A stretch of DNA of 64,000 nt, taken from Cantharellus purpuraceus. Taxonomy: Eukaryota; Basidiomycota; Agaricomycetes; Cantharellales; Hydnaceae. The position numbers and the translations under genes were made by a program. Shown here in pieces: positions 21,177 to 32,046 of this stretch. The stretch is taken from the NCBI GenBank assembly GCA_025174535.1, contig JALBUN010000049.1:1984001-2048000 (forward strand), in the 5' to 3' direction. Numbering within the stretch: the first letter of the stretch is position 1; the number at the start of each line of letters is the position of its first letter. The notes under the pieces were generated by a model. That model was given only the letters and a program-made list of their open reading frames with translations, did not search any database and was not told where the DNA came from.

Positions 21177-22834
21177 ATGTCAAACCCTTTGGCAAGCATG
21201 AGCGTGGCCAAGCTTGAGCAGTTGCTCTTGGCCCAATGGAAGGAAGAGGAAGAGGAGCAGAAATGGAAAGAGGGAGGAAGCAGAACGGAGATGGAAGGAG
21301 GAGGAGGAGGTGGAATGGAGACGCAAGGAGGAGGAGGAGGCAGAACGGAGATGCAAGGAGGAGGAGGAGACGGAATGGAGATGGAAGGAGGAGGAGCAGA
21401 GGTGGAAAGAGGCGGTGGAGACAGAATGGAGATGGAAGGAGGAGGAGGCAAAGGCTGAGAGAGCCTGCAGGGTCCAGGAACTTGTGGCCGCGATGGAGGC
21501 CACGAGACTGAAGGAAGTGGAGGAGCAGGTGCACGAGCTAGAAGCCGCCATGGAGGTAGAGGAGGAGGTGACTGGGGCAGGGGGAACCAGGCACTCAGGA
21601 AGTCTGAGTGTGCCAATACGGACAGGGACCCCTGAGGTCACCATCATCTCTGTTACATGGACGGAGACAACTTGCCTGACAACTGTCACTGTGGTTGACT
21701 TGCCATTACGTCTGCGGGTACGGCCATTATTTGGGTTGGGTGCGGCTGAGGAAGATGAAGTGGCAGAGGTGGAGAGAGCAGAGGTGGAGGTGGATCCGGA
21801 TGCCAATATGGAGCTTGACGCAAATGCGGAGCCCAAGGCGGGTGTGGACATTGGGATGGATGCAGAGCCGGATCCAACTTCAAATTGTTATGAGGAGATG
21901 GCTTGGGTAGCCACAGTCGAGGCTCGCAAAAGAGCGGAGCTTTATGCCGCTACCACCAAGAAGAATCTCGACGTCATGGTCTTTTCGTTGAAGGTGTACC
22001 TGAGTGCTGATATGGAGAAGCGGGAGGCGGTCATATGGTGCAAGGTGGAGAGTCATGTGTTGGCGACACATAAGAAGGAGCTGCATGTCACTAGGTTGGC
22101 GATCCAGCTTCGCAAGCACGAGATGGAGAAGGCAGCAGCAGAACAGCAGGACAAGGAGGAGGAGAGGGAACACTTGGAGGCCACAGCGAGAAGGGGTGGA
22201 CCACCCAAGGCTCTGGCTCCAACAGAGCCATTTGGTGGGCCCGGTGTAACATGCGACTTGTGTCGTGATGTGGGCATGGAGTGCATGTGGCCTACTGGCC
22301 CAACTCGCCACCTTCGGTCCTGCGATTTGGGGTTGGAAAGGAGGGTGTAGGATCAATGGAAAGTTTGATCCCTGGAGTTGGAGCATTAAGCCCTGACTAG
22401 TGGTACAAGGAGGGGCAGAGAAAGAATCGGAAGGTCGTCTGACCAAAAAGCGGTGGACAGAGACAGGTGCTGTGGCAGCCGGGGGTAGTGGTGTTGGATC
22501 GGAAGGGGCAATGACTGGTGCAGGTACAGGGTGCATCTCTGCACCCAATAGTACCGTGGGCCAGCTTATCCAGCTGGTTAACCTGCAGTTGGAGCACCTC
22601 CAGCAGACGGGGGGGTTGCTAGTGGACTTGATGAAGACAACGAAATGGAAGGAGGTTCTGGAGGGTTGTCGGACAGCCGAGTTACGTCGGTTGCGGAAGT
22701 TCATGGCCCCTTTGGATGAGGATTTGGACATGGGGGATGAGAAAGATTGGGTGTTGGATGTAGAGAGTGATGATGAGTCAGAGATGGAGCCTGAGGTAGA
22801 TAAGGTAAAGGGAAAAAGGAAACACAATGTATAA
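21177..22834 (+). CDS. antisense accessory gene of gypsy-1: coiled-coil/Cys-cluster protein
   Basis: Lies between the gypsy chromodomain and the 3' LTR, on the strand opposite to pol. From ATG 21177 (MSNPLASMSVAKLEQLLLAQ) the protein enters a long Glu/Arg/Trp-rich coiled coil built from DNA repeats (21257-21455). It changes frame by one base near 21265, then runs open to 22350 through VHELEAAMEV, an acidic DPDANMELDANAEPK segment, a helical region and a Cys-rich motif CDLCRDVGMECMWPTG plus RSCD. A likely intron (about 22345-22399) leads to a last exon ending at 22834 with a Leu-rich helix (QLIQLVNLQLEHLQQTGG) and an acidic tail. The Cys pattern resembles a fungal zinc cluster without matching it exactly. 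The gypsy-2 element has a homologue in the same place. The function is unknown; the 1-base shift suggests decay. Confidence 0.6.
21257..21455 (+). repeat. GGA-rich tandem repeats in accessory gene
   Basis: About six imperfect units of 30-36 bp (GGAGGAGGAGGAG followed by a variable TGGAATGGAGA-like part) coding for KEEEEAERR-type coiled-coil repeats. Confidence 0.7.
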
Positions 22835-22984
22835 AATAAAAATGAAAATGATTATAAATTTTGGAGCAGAGAAAAATGAGTCAGAGTGATTCCTTTGGAG
22901 CTTTTTGGGCAGGCTTGTAATTTCCCTTGACTTGTAATAAAATGATGATGTGAAATAATAGAATTAGCATTAGTAATCGAACTT

Positions 22985-25629
22985 AAAGGTTCATAAGGGG
23001 GCCAGGTTTGTCTGGATAAGTGGAGTGAAAGTCAGAGATGGATTCGGATGCATGATCGAGTTCAGACATGGAGATCCATGACATCAGTGCCTTTGTATCC
23101 AGTCCATTTGACTAAGTACTGGAGCTTGCACTTGTATTGATGGTCGATCTTTGAGTCCAGGATCTCAGAGATCTCATATTCATTGTCTCCTTTGATGATG
23201 ATTGGAGGAGGTGACCTCATAAGGACCTAAGTATTTCTCAGAGAGTTTCTTTGATGGATGGGTGGTCCAGAAGTGTTCAGCCTTAACAAATACTTTGTCT
23301 CCAATTTGCAGGTCTGGAGCTGGAATGCGGCGTTGGTCTGTGGAGACTTGATATTGTTTCTGGGCATCGGAGATGGTTTCTCGGAGATGTTGGTGTAGTT
23401 GATCGAGGTCGGTTACAAATTGGCGGGCTTTGGTTGAGGCAAGTTCTTTCTCAGGGTGGACGGAGATGTTCGGGTGATAGCCTTTATTAGCAAAAAATGG
23501 AGAGATGCCAGTAGTTGCGTTCAGAGTGTTGTTGTAGGCAAACTCTGTGATCGGAAGTAGATCAGCCCAGTTGTCTTGTTGATAGTTACAATAGATTCAG
23601 AGGTATTGTTCCAGGGACTGATTCATTCATTCCATTTGTCCATCTCCTTCAGGGTGGTATCCGGAAGTGAAATGAAGCTTCATGTTGAGAGCCTTTCCTA
23701 ATGTGTGGAAGAAGGAGGACATGAACTCCAAGCCTTGATCAGATGTGACATGTGATGGGACTCTGTGTTTAGAGAATACGTGGAGAACGAACAATTTAGC
23801 TAGTGAGGTGGAGGTGATGGTGTCATGTGTCAGAATGAATAGTGACTGTTTGGTGAACCTGTTGACAATCATGAGTATGGTGTCATATCTGAGCAATGGG
23901 TGAAGCTTCTCTATGAAATCCATGGAGATGGAGTTCCATGGTTGCTCCAGGACCAGAAGTTGCTTAAGTGTTCCGTAGGGTTTGTGCATTTGCGATTTTG
24001 AGTGCATACACATGGTGCAGGAGTTACAGTAGTGTTGAATGTATTCTTGCATTTTTGGCCATACGTAGTCTCATCGGATTAATCCTTGTGTGCGATTTTG
24101 CCTGAAATGGCCCAAGATTAGGTGATCATGATAATACTGAAAAACTTGGAGTTGGAGGCTGTTGGCATCGGGGATGTATATCTGGTTGTTGTGTCGGAGT
24201 CAAGTAACGATTTTGGATTGGAAGGGTTGTCCAAGTGTTTAACTGCAACAGGATCAGATTGGAGTGATGAGCGGATGTCAGAGCAGAGTTGGTCAATGTC
24301 CATAATGGTGACAGCTCAGAGGGTGGGAGTCATGAGGGTGGATGCTTGTAGGGACGATGCCAGCTGCTTGTTAGTAAACACAGGGCAAAAGTTGTGGGGG
24401 TTTACAGTGGCATAGTCGCTATTCCCCTCTTTAGGGTAGACATCCCATTGTCTAGTTAAAGCGTCAGGCTTTGCTCCGAGTTGACCTGGACAGAAACGGA
24501 TAATGAGATTGAACTGAGATAGGTATTCAGACCATCGGACTTGTCTCTGGGTGAGCAGTTTCATTGTGGAGAAGTATTCCAAGTTTTTGTGGTCAGTTAT
24601 GATGTCCACCGGATCGGAGGGACCTTCAAGGTGGTGTCTCCATATCCAGAAGGCTTCATATATGGCAAGGAGCTCTTTGTCATGGACGTTATAGTTCAGT
24701 TTGAGGGGTGTAAATGTACGCGAGTGAAAAGCGATCAGATGGACTTGTCCGTCATCTGGAGAGATGATGGACAGGATTGTGGCAAGTGCATAGTCAGAGG
24801 TGTTGGTCTCTAATAGGATAGGAACGTCTGGAACCCAATGAGTCAGTATTGGAGCGGAAGTAAAGGCCTTTTTCAAGGTCTCAAAGCTCTGTCTACATTC
24901 ATCAGTGAAATTCCATTGGATACCCTTTCTAGTGAGTCAGGTGAGTGGAATGGTGATATCGGAGTAGCCGTGAATGAAGCGGCGGTAGAAGTTGGTGAAC
25001 CCTAGGAAGGACTGTATGTCCTTGACTTTCCGGGGTTCCGGCCATTCCTGTATGGCTTTGATTTTGTCATTGGACATTGTCAACCCTGCCAGGGAGAGGA
25101 TATAGCCTAGGTATTCGACTGAGTTGGAGTGGAATTTGCATTGGTCAGCGTGGGCGAAGAGGCCATGTTTTCAGAGACATAGGAGTACCTCTCAGACATG
25201 TGTCTGATGTTCTTCTTTGTTGTCTGAATATACCAGAATGTCGTCTAAGTAAATGAGGACGGTCACATTGAGGAGGTTGGCGAAGGTATCATTCATGAAC
25301 CTCTGGAAGGTGGCCAGAGCATTGGTTAGTCCAAAGGGCATGATGCACCACTCAAAAGATCCATATCGTGTGCAGAAGGTCGTTTTCCATTTGTTGCCTT
25401 CTTGGATGCGGACTAGATGGTAAGCATGTCAGAGATCTATTTTGGAATAGATCTTAGCCTTTCGAGGACTTTCAAGTAGGTCCGCGGTGCGGGGTATTGG
25501 GTATTGGTCTTTCTTGGTGATTTGTTGAGTCCACAGAAGTTGACACAGACAGAGTGATCCGTCCTTTTTGCAGACAAATAGGACCGGAGCTCCATGAGGA
25601 GATAGGGATGGGCAGATGAAGCCCATAGC
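22985..25629 (-). pseudogene. pol: gypsy-1 pol: RT-RNaseH-integrase-chromodomain
   Basis: Minus-strand Ty3/gypsy polyprotein remnant; reading 25629 to 22985 gives RT (VLFVCKKDGS, then [10 protein letters not shown] with the catalytic Asp pair), RNase H (ETNTSDYALATILS, IITDHKNLEYFS), an integrase zinc-finger remnant and core (MDFIEKLHP, VTSDQGLEFMSSFFH), then a C-terminal chromodomain (EYEISEILDSKID, LQYLVKWTGYKG). It is broken by several stops; TGA at 25194-25192 and 25173-25171 falls where Arg is expected. The 5' end is cut at codons AMGF by solo LTR X1. Gag and protease are absent here; a gag start survives at 31990-31684. Chromodomain integrases direct insertion to heterochromatin in related elements. 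Confidence 0.85.
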
Positions 25630-26622
25630 TGTATGGGAACTGGTTTTCCCTTAAAAAGATCTTGTTTAAAGTCCCGAAACTGTACAATTCCACTTGATGG
25701 CCTTAAAATATCAGCATATATCTGCTGCTTTCTCTTGATTCAGGGCCATTCAAATATTCTCTATTTTTTCATATTTTTTCAGGAATTTTCCATGCAGAAA
25801 TGAGTCTACAAACTTATTGTTCTGCTGGGCGAAGTTTTGGGACCCACATGGACCCACAAACCTTCGCAGATGTCAGCAGCCTCAAAGTCAGCCGGAGTCA
25901 CCCGGACAACTGACTCATTTTCAATCACATGACTCATTTCAATCTCTGACTCAATCTGGTCACCACTGCCAGTAAATGCTCAATATCTTCGCAACCACTG
26001 CACCTCCTGACTCCATTTTCAGTGGAGAGTTCAATAGAAGCCATGCCTACCCATAGTTGTGCTAATCAGCCTGGGAAACGAAGTATTGACCGAGTTGTTT
26101 GAGTAATGGTGACTCATGCAATGACTCCTTCCATGACTCATACCATGACTCCTGTGATTACTCATACTATGACTCCTGCTCTGAGTCACACTATGACTCC
26201 ATCCATGACTCATGCCATGAGTGAGAGCAAATCCAAGCAGCTCATTGGCTAGGAAACTTCCACCCCCTTCTCACATATTCCACTAGCTTCCAGTAGTTTC
26301 CATCTATTAATAGGTAGAAGTTTCCAGTAGTATTAGTCAGCCCCTGTAAATACAATATAAAAGGAGCCCATTCTGCCTCTGAAATAAATAACCATTTTCT
26401 ACCCCATCATTTGCACATCAGTGTGACTAGAGTGACATACAGTGTCATCCTCTATATCTCAGTAACTGTTGATTGTCCAGTTCAAGGGTCGCTTACAGTT
26501 GTGTAACTGTATTTGATTGCACTCGAAGTAGTGATTGTCCTGCTTTGGGTGTGAGTGTAGTATCTACCTCGCGTGACTACAAATCTACAGGGTGAGATTG
26601 TCTGTCAATAGTCCTGCCATTA
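25630..26622 (+). mobile_element. solo LTR X1 (3' end lost at MITE)
   Basis: Starts TGTATGGGAAC and aligns with the reverse complement of X3 (32047-33499) up to CCTGCCATTA, where MITE copy a begins. It contains a TGA(C/G)TCA array, a TATA-like AATATAAAAGGAG (about 26358) and an AATAAATAACC poly(A)-like signal. It sits in the gypsy-1 RT gene. Confidence 0.75.
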
Positions 26623-27188
26623 GACGCTTGTTCGGAATCATGTCAGTATACAATATTCTGATGTATAGGAGATATACATCAGGATTTCAATGATACATAA
26701 AGCCAGGGAGTTACAATTTGGATATCTTAAAAGATTTCAGATGTGTGAAATTTTCATAAATATAAACATATATTCTATATTTTAATAAACTTTAAAAGAT
26801 AAGATATTTGGTTGAGATGAACATAATCATTTACATGGATATAATAGAAATGTATGTATTAATATAATTGGTATTATATAGGGTATTTAGATATACAAAT
26901 ACCAGGTGGGGATTAAAGATAGTTCAAATTATGTTACAAGTATTGTATAAGAAAGAATCAATGATATTTGGATGTTCCCTCAAGAGAGTTGCCACCACTA
27001 AATCAGGAAAAAAAGAATTATTTTTGAGAATTATGCCAAAATATCACAATATGTTTTAATCTAGTATATTGTGTAAAATTTGAGAATCATGTTGAAATAT
27101 GAAAATAAGTTTGAATTGAAGTGTATTGTATAAAATTTGAGGAAAATAGGTTGTATATACATATTTGTTGTATTTCTGAACAAGCGTC
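26623..27188 (+). mobile_element. MITE copy a (566 bp), full length
   Basis: TIRs of about 16 bp: GACGCTTGTTCGGAAT at the left, TTTCTGAACAAGCGTC at the right. It is non-coding and AT-rich, with an internal hairpin (TGATGTATA/TATACATCA). The left flank is LTR X1 and the right flank is gypsy integrase sequence, with no target duplication, so the site has been rearranged after insertion. Confidence 0.82.
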
Positions 27189-27954
27189 CAAGCGATGGGG
27201 GGAGTTTCTCTATGAAATCCATGGAGATGGAGTTCCATGGTTGCTCTGGGACCAGAAGTTGCTTAAGCATTCTGTAGCTTTTGTGCATTTGCGATTTTGA
27301 GTGCATACATGTGGTACAAGAGTTACAGTAGTGTTGAATGTATTCTCACATTTTTGGCCATACGTAGTCTTATTGGATTAACCCTTGTGTGCGATTTTGC
27401 CCAAAATGGCCAGAGATTGGGTGATCATGGTAATACTGCAAAACTCAGAGTCGGAGACTGTTGGCATCAGGGATATCCAGTTGTTGTGTCAGAGGTGTCC
27501 TTCAGGGTCAAGTGACCATTTCGGATCAGAAGGATTGTCCCAAGTGTTTAACTGCAACAGGATTGGATTGGAGAGATGAGTGGATGTCAGAGCGGAGCTG
27601 GTCGATATCCATAATGGTGACAGCTTGGAGGGTGGGAGTCATGAGGGTGGATGCCTGTAGGGATGATCCCAGCTGCTCGTTAGTGAACACAGGATGAAAG
27701 TTGTGTGGGTTTACAGTGGCATAGTTGCTACTCTCCTCTTTAGGGTAGATGCCCCAGTGTCTAGTTAATGCATCAGGCTTTGCTCCAAGTCAACCAGGAC
27801 AGAAATGGATAATGAGGTTGAACTGAGACAGGTATTCAGACCATCAGACTTATCTCCAGGTGAGTAGTTTTGTTGTGGAGAAGTATTCCAAGTTCTTGTG
27901 GTCTGTTATGACATCCACCAGATTGGAGAGGCCTTTGAGGTAGTGTCTTCATAT
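27189..27954 (-). pseudogene. pol: second gypsy pol fragment: integrase to RNase H
   Basis: Parallels 23908-24640 of gypsy-1 (MDFIEKLPPS, then the linker and RNase H end) at high but clearly incomplete identity, so it comes from a separate gypsy copy. It is interrupted by solo LTR Y1 and continues at 29299-29702. Confidence 0.8.
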
Positions 27955-29298
27955 TGTTTTGGAACCGTGAACTTCAACCTAAACTGTGGTGTTAATCACA
28001 ATCTAAGTTTAGCCTGAGGAGGTATGACCTTTCAAGGTTAGCAATAATCTTGAAACTATTTTAATGGAGAACCCAGTTAAGAAATTATACTCCGGTGAGC
28101 AATCACAATCAATGTTGCCACAGGAAGTGAAGCAATAATGCTTGTCACATGTAGTTCACGCTTTACTGCTGATGCAATGTAAAGTCAAAGATTGACAGGC
28201 GTTCAAGAGTTCAGATACTTCAAAGGGGGAAGTAACCTAGTGCCTTAGTACTGCGGGTTGAGTGGATTAAAGCTAACAATAATCCCTTCAACGTAAAAAG
28301 ATAGATATGCACTTGAACACTTCCTTCTGAACAAGCGTATTCACTGTACGTGTTTATCCATGATAGAATCAACAGTCAAGGGATATTAATCTTGTCTCAA
28401 AGAGATGAGTTAATAGACTGTGTTGTTGATTTATTGAAATGCCCACAATTGAACCAACCAATCAATAGCAAAGTACGTGTTAACCTGACTAACCTCAGAG
28501 TCTCAATTAAATGTGCAGTATTCTTGACCAATCAATAGCCTAGTATGTATTAACCTGACTAACCTCAGAGTCTCAATTAAACATGCAAGATTCTTGATTA
28601 TAACCAATAGCCTGATACATGATAATTTGACTAACCTCAGAGTCTCAATTACACGTGTGAGGTTCTTGATCAATGAATAACAATTAATACACTTCAAGTT
28701 ACTGCTCCGAGGGGGCTTGTAGTGTGTTAATTACTAATCAGTTACTCCGTATTAACCTCTTCTCTGAGTTTGATTAATATTAGAGCCTGCTGTGCTTGTA
28801 ATATAATAACTTCTGGCTTCTCTGAGAGTCAATCAAAGTTAATATACACTAAGAGTAGCTGATATGTGATGATTACTCAATGCTTGAGTAGACACTGCTG
28901 TGTGTGTGGTAAAAAGATCTTATTTTTGCACTGCTGTTGCAGCCCTTTTTATATACATGGACTATCTAGCTTATGTAACTAATCAGAGAACATTCCTGGT
29001 GCTTAGGGAAGCCCCTGGAAGGAAAGAGAAGGCCAGGGAAGTTTGTGGAAGGTCCAGGAAGGTGTCAGAACCTTCTGTGGCTGCTTTTGGCTGAAGTGCA
29101 CAAACTCCAATGATTATGTAATGCACACGTCGTTTGCTTGCACGCATGCTTGTTGGAGTTGAATGACAGATTATATCAGCAACCAACCCCTTGTGTACAC
29201 TTGTGGGCTCAAATACACAAAAAAGTGAAATATAAGTACATTCAATAGAACATTTGAAATACCTTTAAACTACTAAATAATAGTCCTTATTTGAAGTA
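27955..29298 (-). mobile_element. solo LTR Y1 (about 1.34 kb)
   Basis: Begins TGTTTTGGAACCG on the + strand, which is its 3' terminus as judged from the promoter on the - strand. It is inserted in the RNase H part of the second gypsy pol and lacks about 24 nt at the other end relative to Y3. The - strand shows TATATAAAAAGGGCTGC. An internal set of three repeats of about 70 bp lies at 28466-28676. Confidence 0.75.
28466..28676 (+). repeat. three ~70-bp tandem repeats inside LTR Y1
   Basis: Each unit contains CTGACTAACCTCAGAGTCTC or a close variant, followed by AATTA. Y3 has two or three of these units (49790-49890). Confidence 0.75.
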
Positions 29299-29702
29299 TC
29301 CAGAAGGCTTCATATATGGCAAGGAGCTCTTTGTCATGGACATCATAGTTCAGTTTGGGAGGCATAAATGTATACGAGTGAAAAGCGATTGGATGGACTT
29401 GTCTGTCATCTGGAGAGATGATGGACAGGATTGCGGCAAGTGCATAGTCAGAGGCATCGGTTTCTAATAGGATAGGAACATCTGGAACTCAATGAGTCAG
29501 TATCGGAGTGGAAGTAGAGGCCTTCTTCAAGGTCTCAAAGCTCTGTCTACATTTGTCAGTGAAATTCCATTGGGTACCCTTCCTAGTAAGTCAGGTGAGC
29601 AGAATGGTGATATCAGAGTAGCCATAGATGAAGCAGCAGCAGAAGTTGGTGAACCCCAGGAAGGACTGTACATCTTTGACTTTCTGTGGTTCTGGCCATT
29701 CC
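29299..29702 (-). pseudogene. pol: second gypsy pol fragment: RNase H to RT
   Basis: Continues the fragment 27189-27954 after the Y1 insertion; parallels 24646-25045 of gypsy-1 up to the codons for EWPEP, where solo LTR X2 begins. Confidence 0.8.
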
Positions 29703-31125
29703 TGTATGGGAACCACCTTTTCCCTATCAAATTCCAATTACGCAGCACCAATGTGCTATTCTTTGCTTTTCCATTCCTAAATATCAGCATATATTTGATG
29801 CTTGTACCTGGAATGGACTTATTCAAATATTCTCTATTTTTTCATTTTTTTTGGGAATATTCCATGCAGAACTCAGCCCAGAATCATTTATTTCTGCTGT
29901 GCTACAGTTGTGGACCCATAGGCACCCACAAACCTTTGCACAGCCGGCTCTTCCCTTTTGGACCAGGCATTCGGCCTGAATTCAAGCTCAGATGTCTCTG
30001 ATCAATAAATATTCTGTAACTTAACAACCACAGCCTCTCAGGGCACTATTTTCCATGGAGATCATCACCTGAGATGTGGCTATCCATGGCTGTCCAAACC
30101 AGTGCAGAAAACAGGGTGGACACCCTTCTTTTTGCCTGATCAGTGCCTAGTTCAGGGATCAAATCAGCTGATGGGTGATCAAATCAGGTGATTGCCTTGG
30201 AATATTTTACCCCTTTCCATAACATTCTAGCTGTTTCCCTCTATTATTAGATAGAACTTTCCAGAACCATTATTCAGCTCCTGATCAGTGTTAGTCCAGT
30301 GATCAGATCCTGTGATTGGCTTGGAATATTCTACCCCTTTCTTCCACCTTCCACAACCTTCCAGTAGTTTCCATCTATTAAGGTAGAATATTCCAGAAGC
30401 ATTAGTCAGCCCCTGTAAATACAATATATAAGGAGGCCATTCTGCCTCTGAAATAACAACATATCCTACCCATCTTCTGCACACCAGTGTGACTAGAGTG
30501 ACATACAGTGTCATCCTCTATATCTCAGTAACTGTTGATTACCAGTTCAAGGATCGCTTACAGTTGTGTAACTGTACTTGATTGCACTCAAAGTAGTGAT
30601 ATTCCTGCTTTGGGCATAAGTGTAGTATCTGCCTCACGTGACTACAAATCTACAGGGTGAGATTGTCTGTCAATAGTCCTGCCATTAGTGCTCTTGTTTA
30701 AGTTACTAGTGTGTACTGCCTTTGCAGAGCATTAGGATCTTGAACTCGTGTGAAGCAGTTGCTAGACTACTTCACACATTGCTGTTATCCGCTTCTGAGT
30801 GCCACTGGTTGGACAGTTGGATTCATCCACCTACTTCCTTTAGCCTCTAAGTGCATTCCCCTCTTTTTGGAATATCTGGACCCCTAAGCGTCTGTGAACT
30901 CTAGACTCTGGAAGTCTTATTCATTTCTTGCTGCTAAGAAATGTATTACTTTTCTGCATATAGTCTGCATTGACCAATACAAAGGATTGTAACCAAAGTA
31001 CAAATGTTAAATTGTTTCTGGAGTTGTGCTGCAGCAGGGTTTGATATTCTTCTCAGCTGTTCATTCACAGAATTGTGGTGATTTAGAGTTTTCCCTAACA
31101 CCATAATTTTGTGGGTTCCAAAACA
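29703..31125 (+). mobile_element. solo LTR X2 (1423 bp, variant U3)
   Basis: Starts TGTATGGGAACC and ends GGTTCCAAAACA. The downstream two-thirds (TATATAAGGAGGCC promoter, AAATAACAAC, 3' region) match X1 and X3, but the upstream part is different: it has duplicated TGATCA-containing blocks (30125-30345) in place of TGACTCA arrays. The flanks (gypsy pol at the left, a Y fragment at the right) share no target duplication. Confidence 0.75.
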
Positions 31126-31683
31126 CGTTTAATTGAGACTCTGAGGTTAGTCAGGTTAACACGTACTTTGCTATTGATCGGTTGGTTCAATTGTGGGCAT
31201 TTCAATAAATTAACAACACAGTCTATTAACTCATCTCTTTGAGACAAGATTAATATCCCTTGACTGTTGATTCTATCATGGATAAACACGTACAGTGAAT
31301 ACGCTTGTTCAGAAGGAAGTGTTCAAGTGCATATCTATCTTTTTACGTTGAAGGGATTATTGTTAGCTTTAATCCACTCAACCCACGGTACTAAGGCACT
31401 AGGTTACTTCCCCCTTTGAAGTATCTGAACTCTTGAACGCCTGTCAATCTTTGACTTTACATTGCATCAGCAGTAAAGCGTGAACTACACATGACAAGCA
31501 TAAATCTCTATTGCTTCACTTCCTGTGGCAACATTGATTGTGATTGCTCACCAGAGTATAATTTCTTAATTGGGTTCTCTATTAAAATAGTTATTGCTAG
31601 CCTTGAAAGGTCATACCTCCTCAGGATAAACTTAAATTGTGATTAACACCACAGTTTAGGTTGAAGTTCACAGTTCCAAAACA
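31126..31683 (+). mobile_element. LTR Y2, 3' fragment
   Basis: Corresponds to the last 560 bp of Y3, ending in CAGTTCCAAAACA. Its 5' part is replaced by X2. It interrupts the gypsy gag just after codons MPVEFLQL. Confidence 0.7.
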
Positions 31684-31990
31684 GTTGCAGAAATTCAACT
31701 GGCATTGCACCAAGAACAGATGGACCTTTCACATTGAATGGATTGGGTTCCCAGACCTTGGTCCAGGACTTAGGGGCTTGTGGGTTATGGATGCTGCTGG
31801 AGAGCAGGGAGATGGCTTGCACCAGATTTGGGGAGGGTGGGGTGTCGTCCTCTTCATTGATGGCCTCTATGTGGTCCATCAGTTCTTCGACAACCTTGGG
31901 GATGGTGTCAATGCTGGGAGAGGGCACCTCGATGGTTCATGCGTGTTTGGAATTGGTGGTGGATTGTGGCATTGGTAGGAGTGAGTATGG
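31684..31990 (-). pseudogene. gag: gypsy gag N-terminal fragment
   Basis: On the - strand the frame carries LVQAISLLSSSIHNPQAPKS and WTKVWEPNPFNVKGPSVLG, matching the K-REPDPFDG segment typical of fungal gypsy Gag start regions. It lies directly downstream of the 5' LTR (32007-33935) and is cut by LTR Y2. The rest of gag is missing. Confidence 0.7.
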
Positions 31991-32046
31991 CAGTTTGAAT
32001 ATACTGTTATGCACTAGGTCTAATTGGGGGTGGGAGGTTGGGTCGG

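Noticed and set aside
21028..21851. Pro/Ser-rich frames on the - strand opposite the accessory gene
   Set aside because: Complement of the GGA repeat; low-complexity shadows.
28466..28676. CRISPR-like array (three ~70-bp direct repeats)
   Set aside because: No unique spacers of constant length; the repeats are part of an LTR and recur in Y3. The genome is eukaryotic.
29492..30001. 169-codon + strand frame with hydrophobic stretches
   Set aside because: Runs from antisense gypsy pol into LTR X2; a junction artefact.
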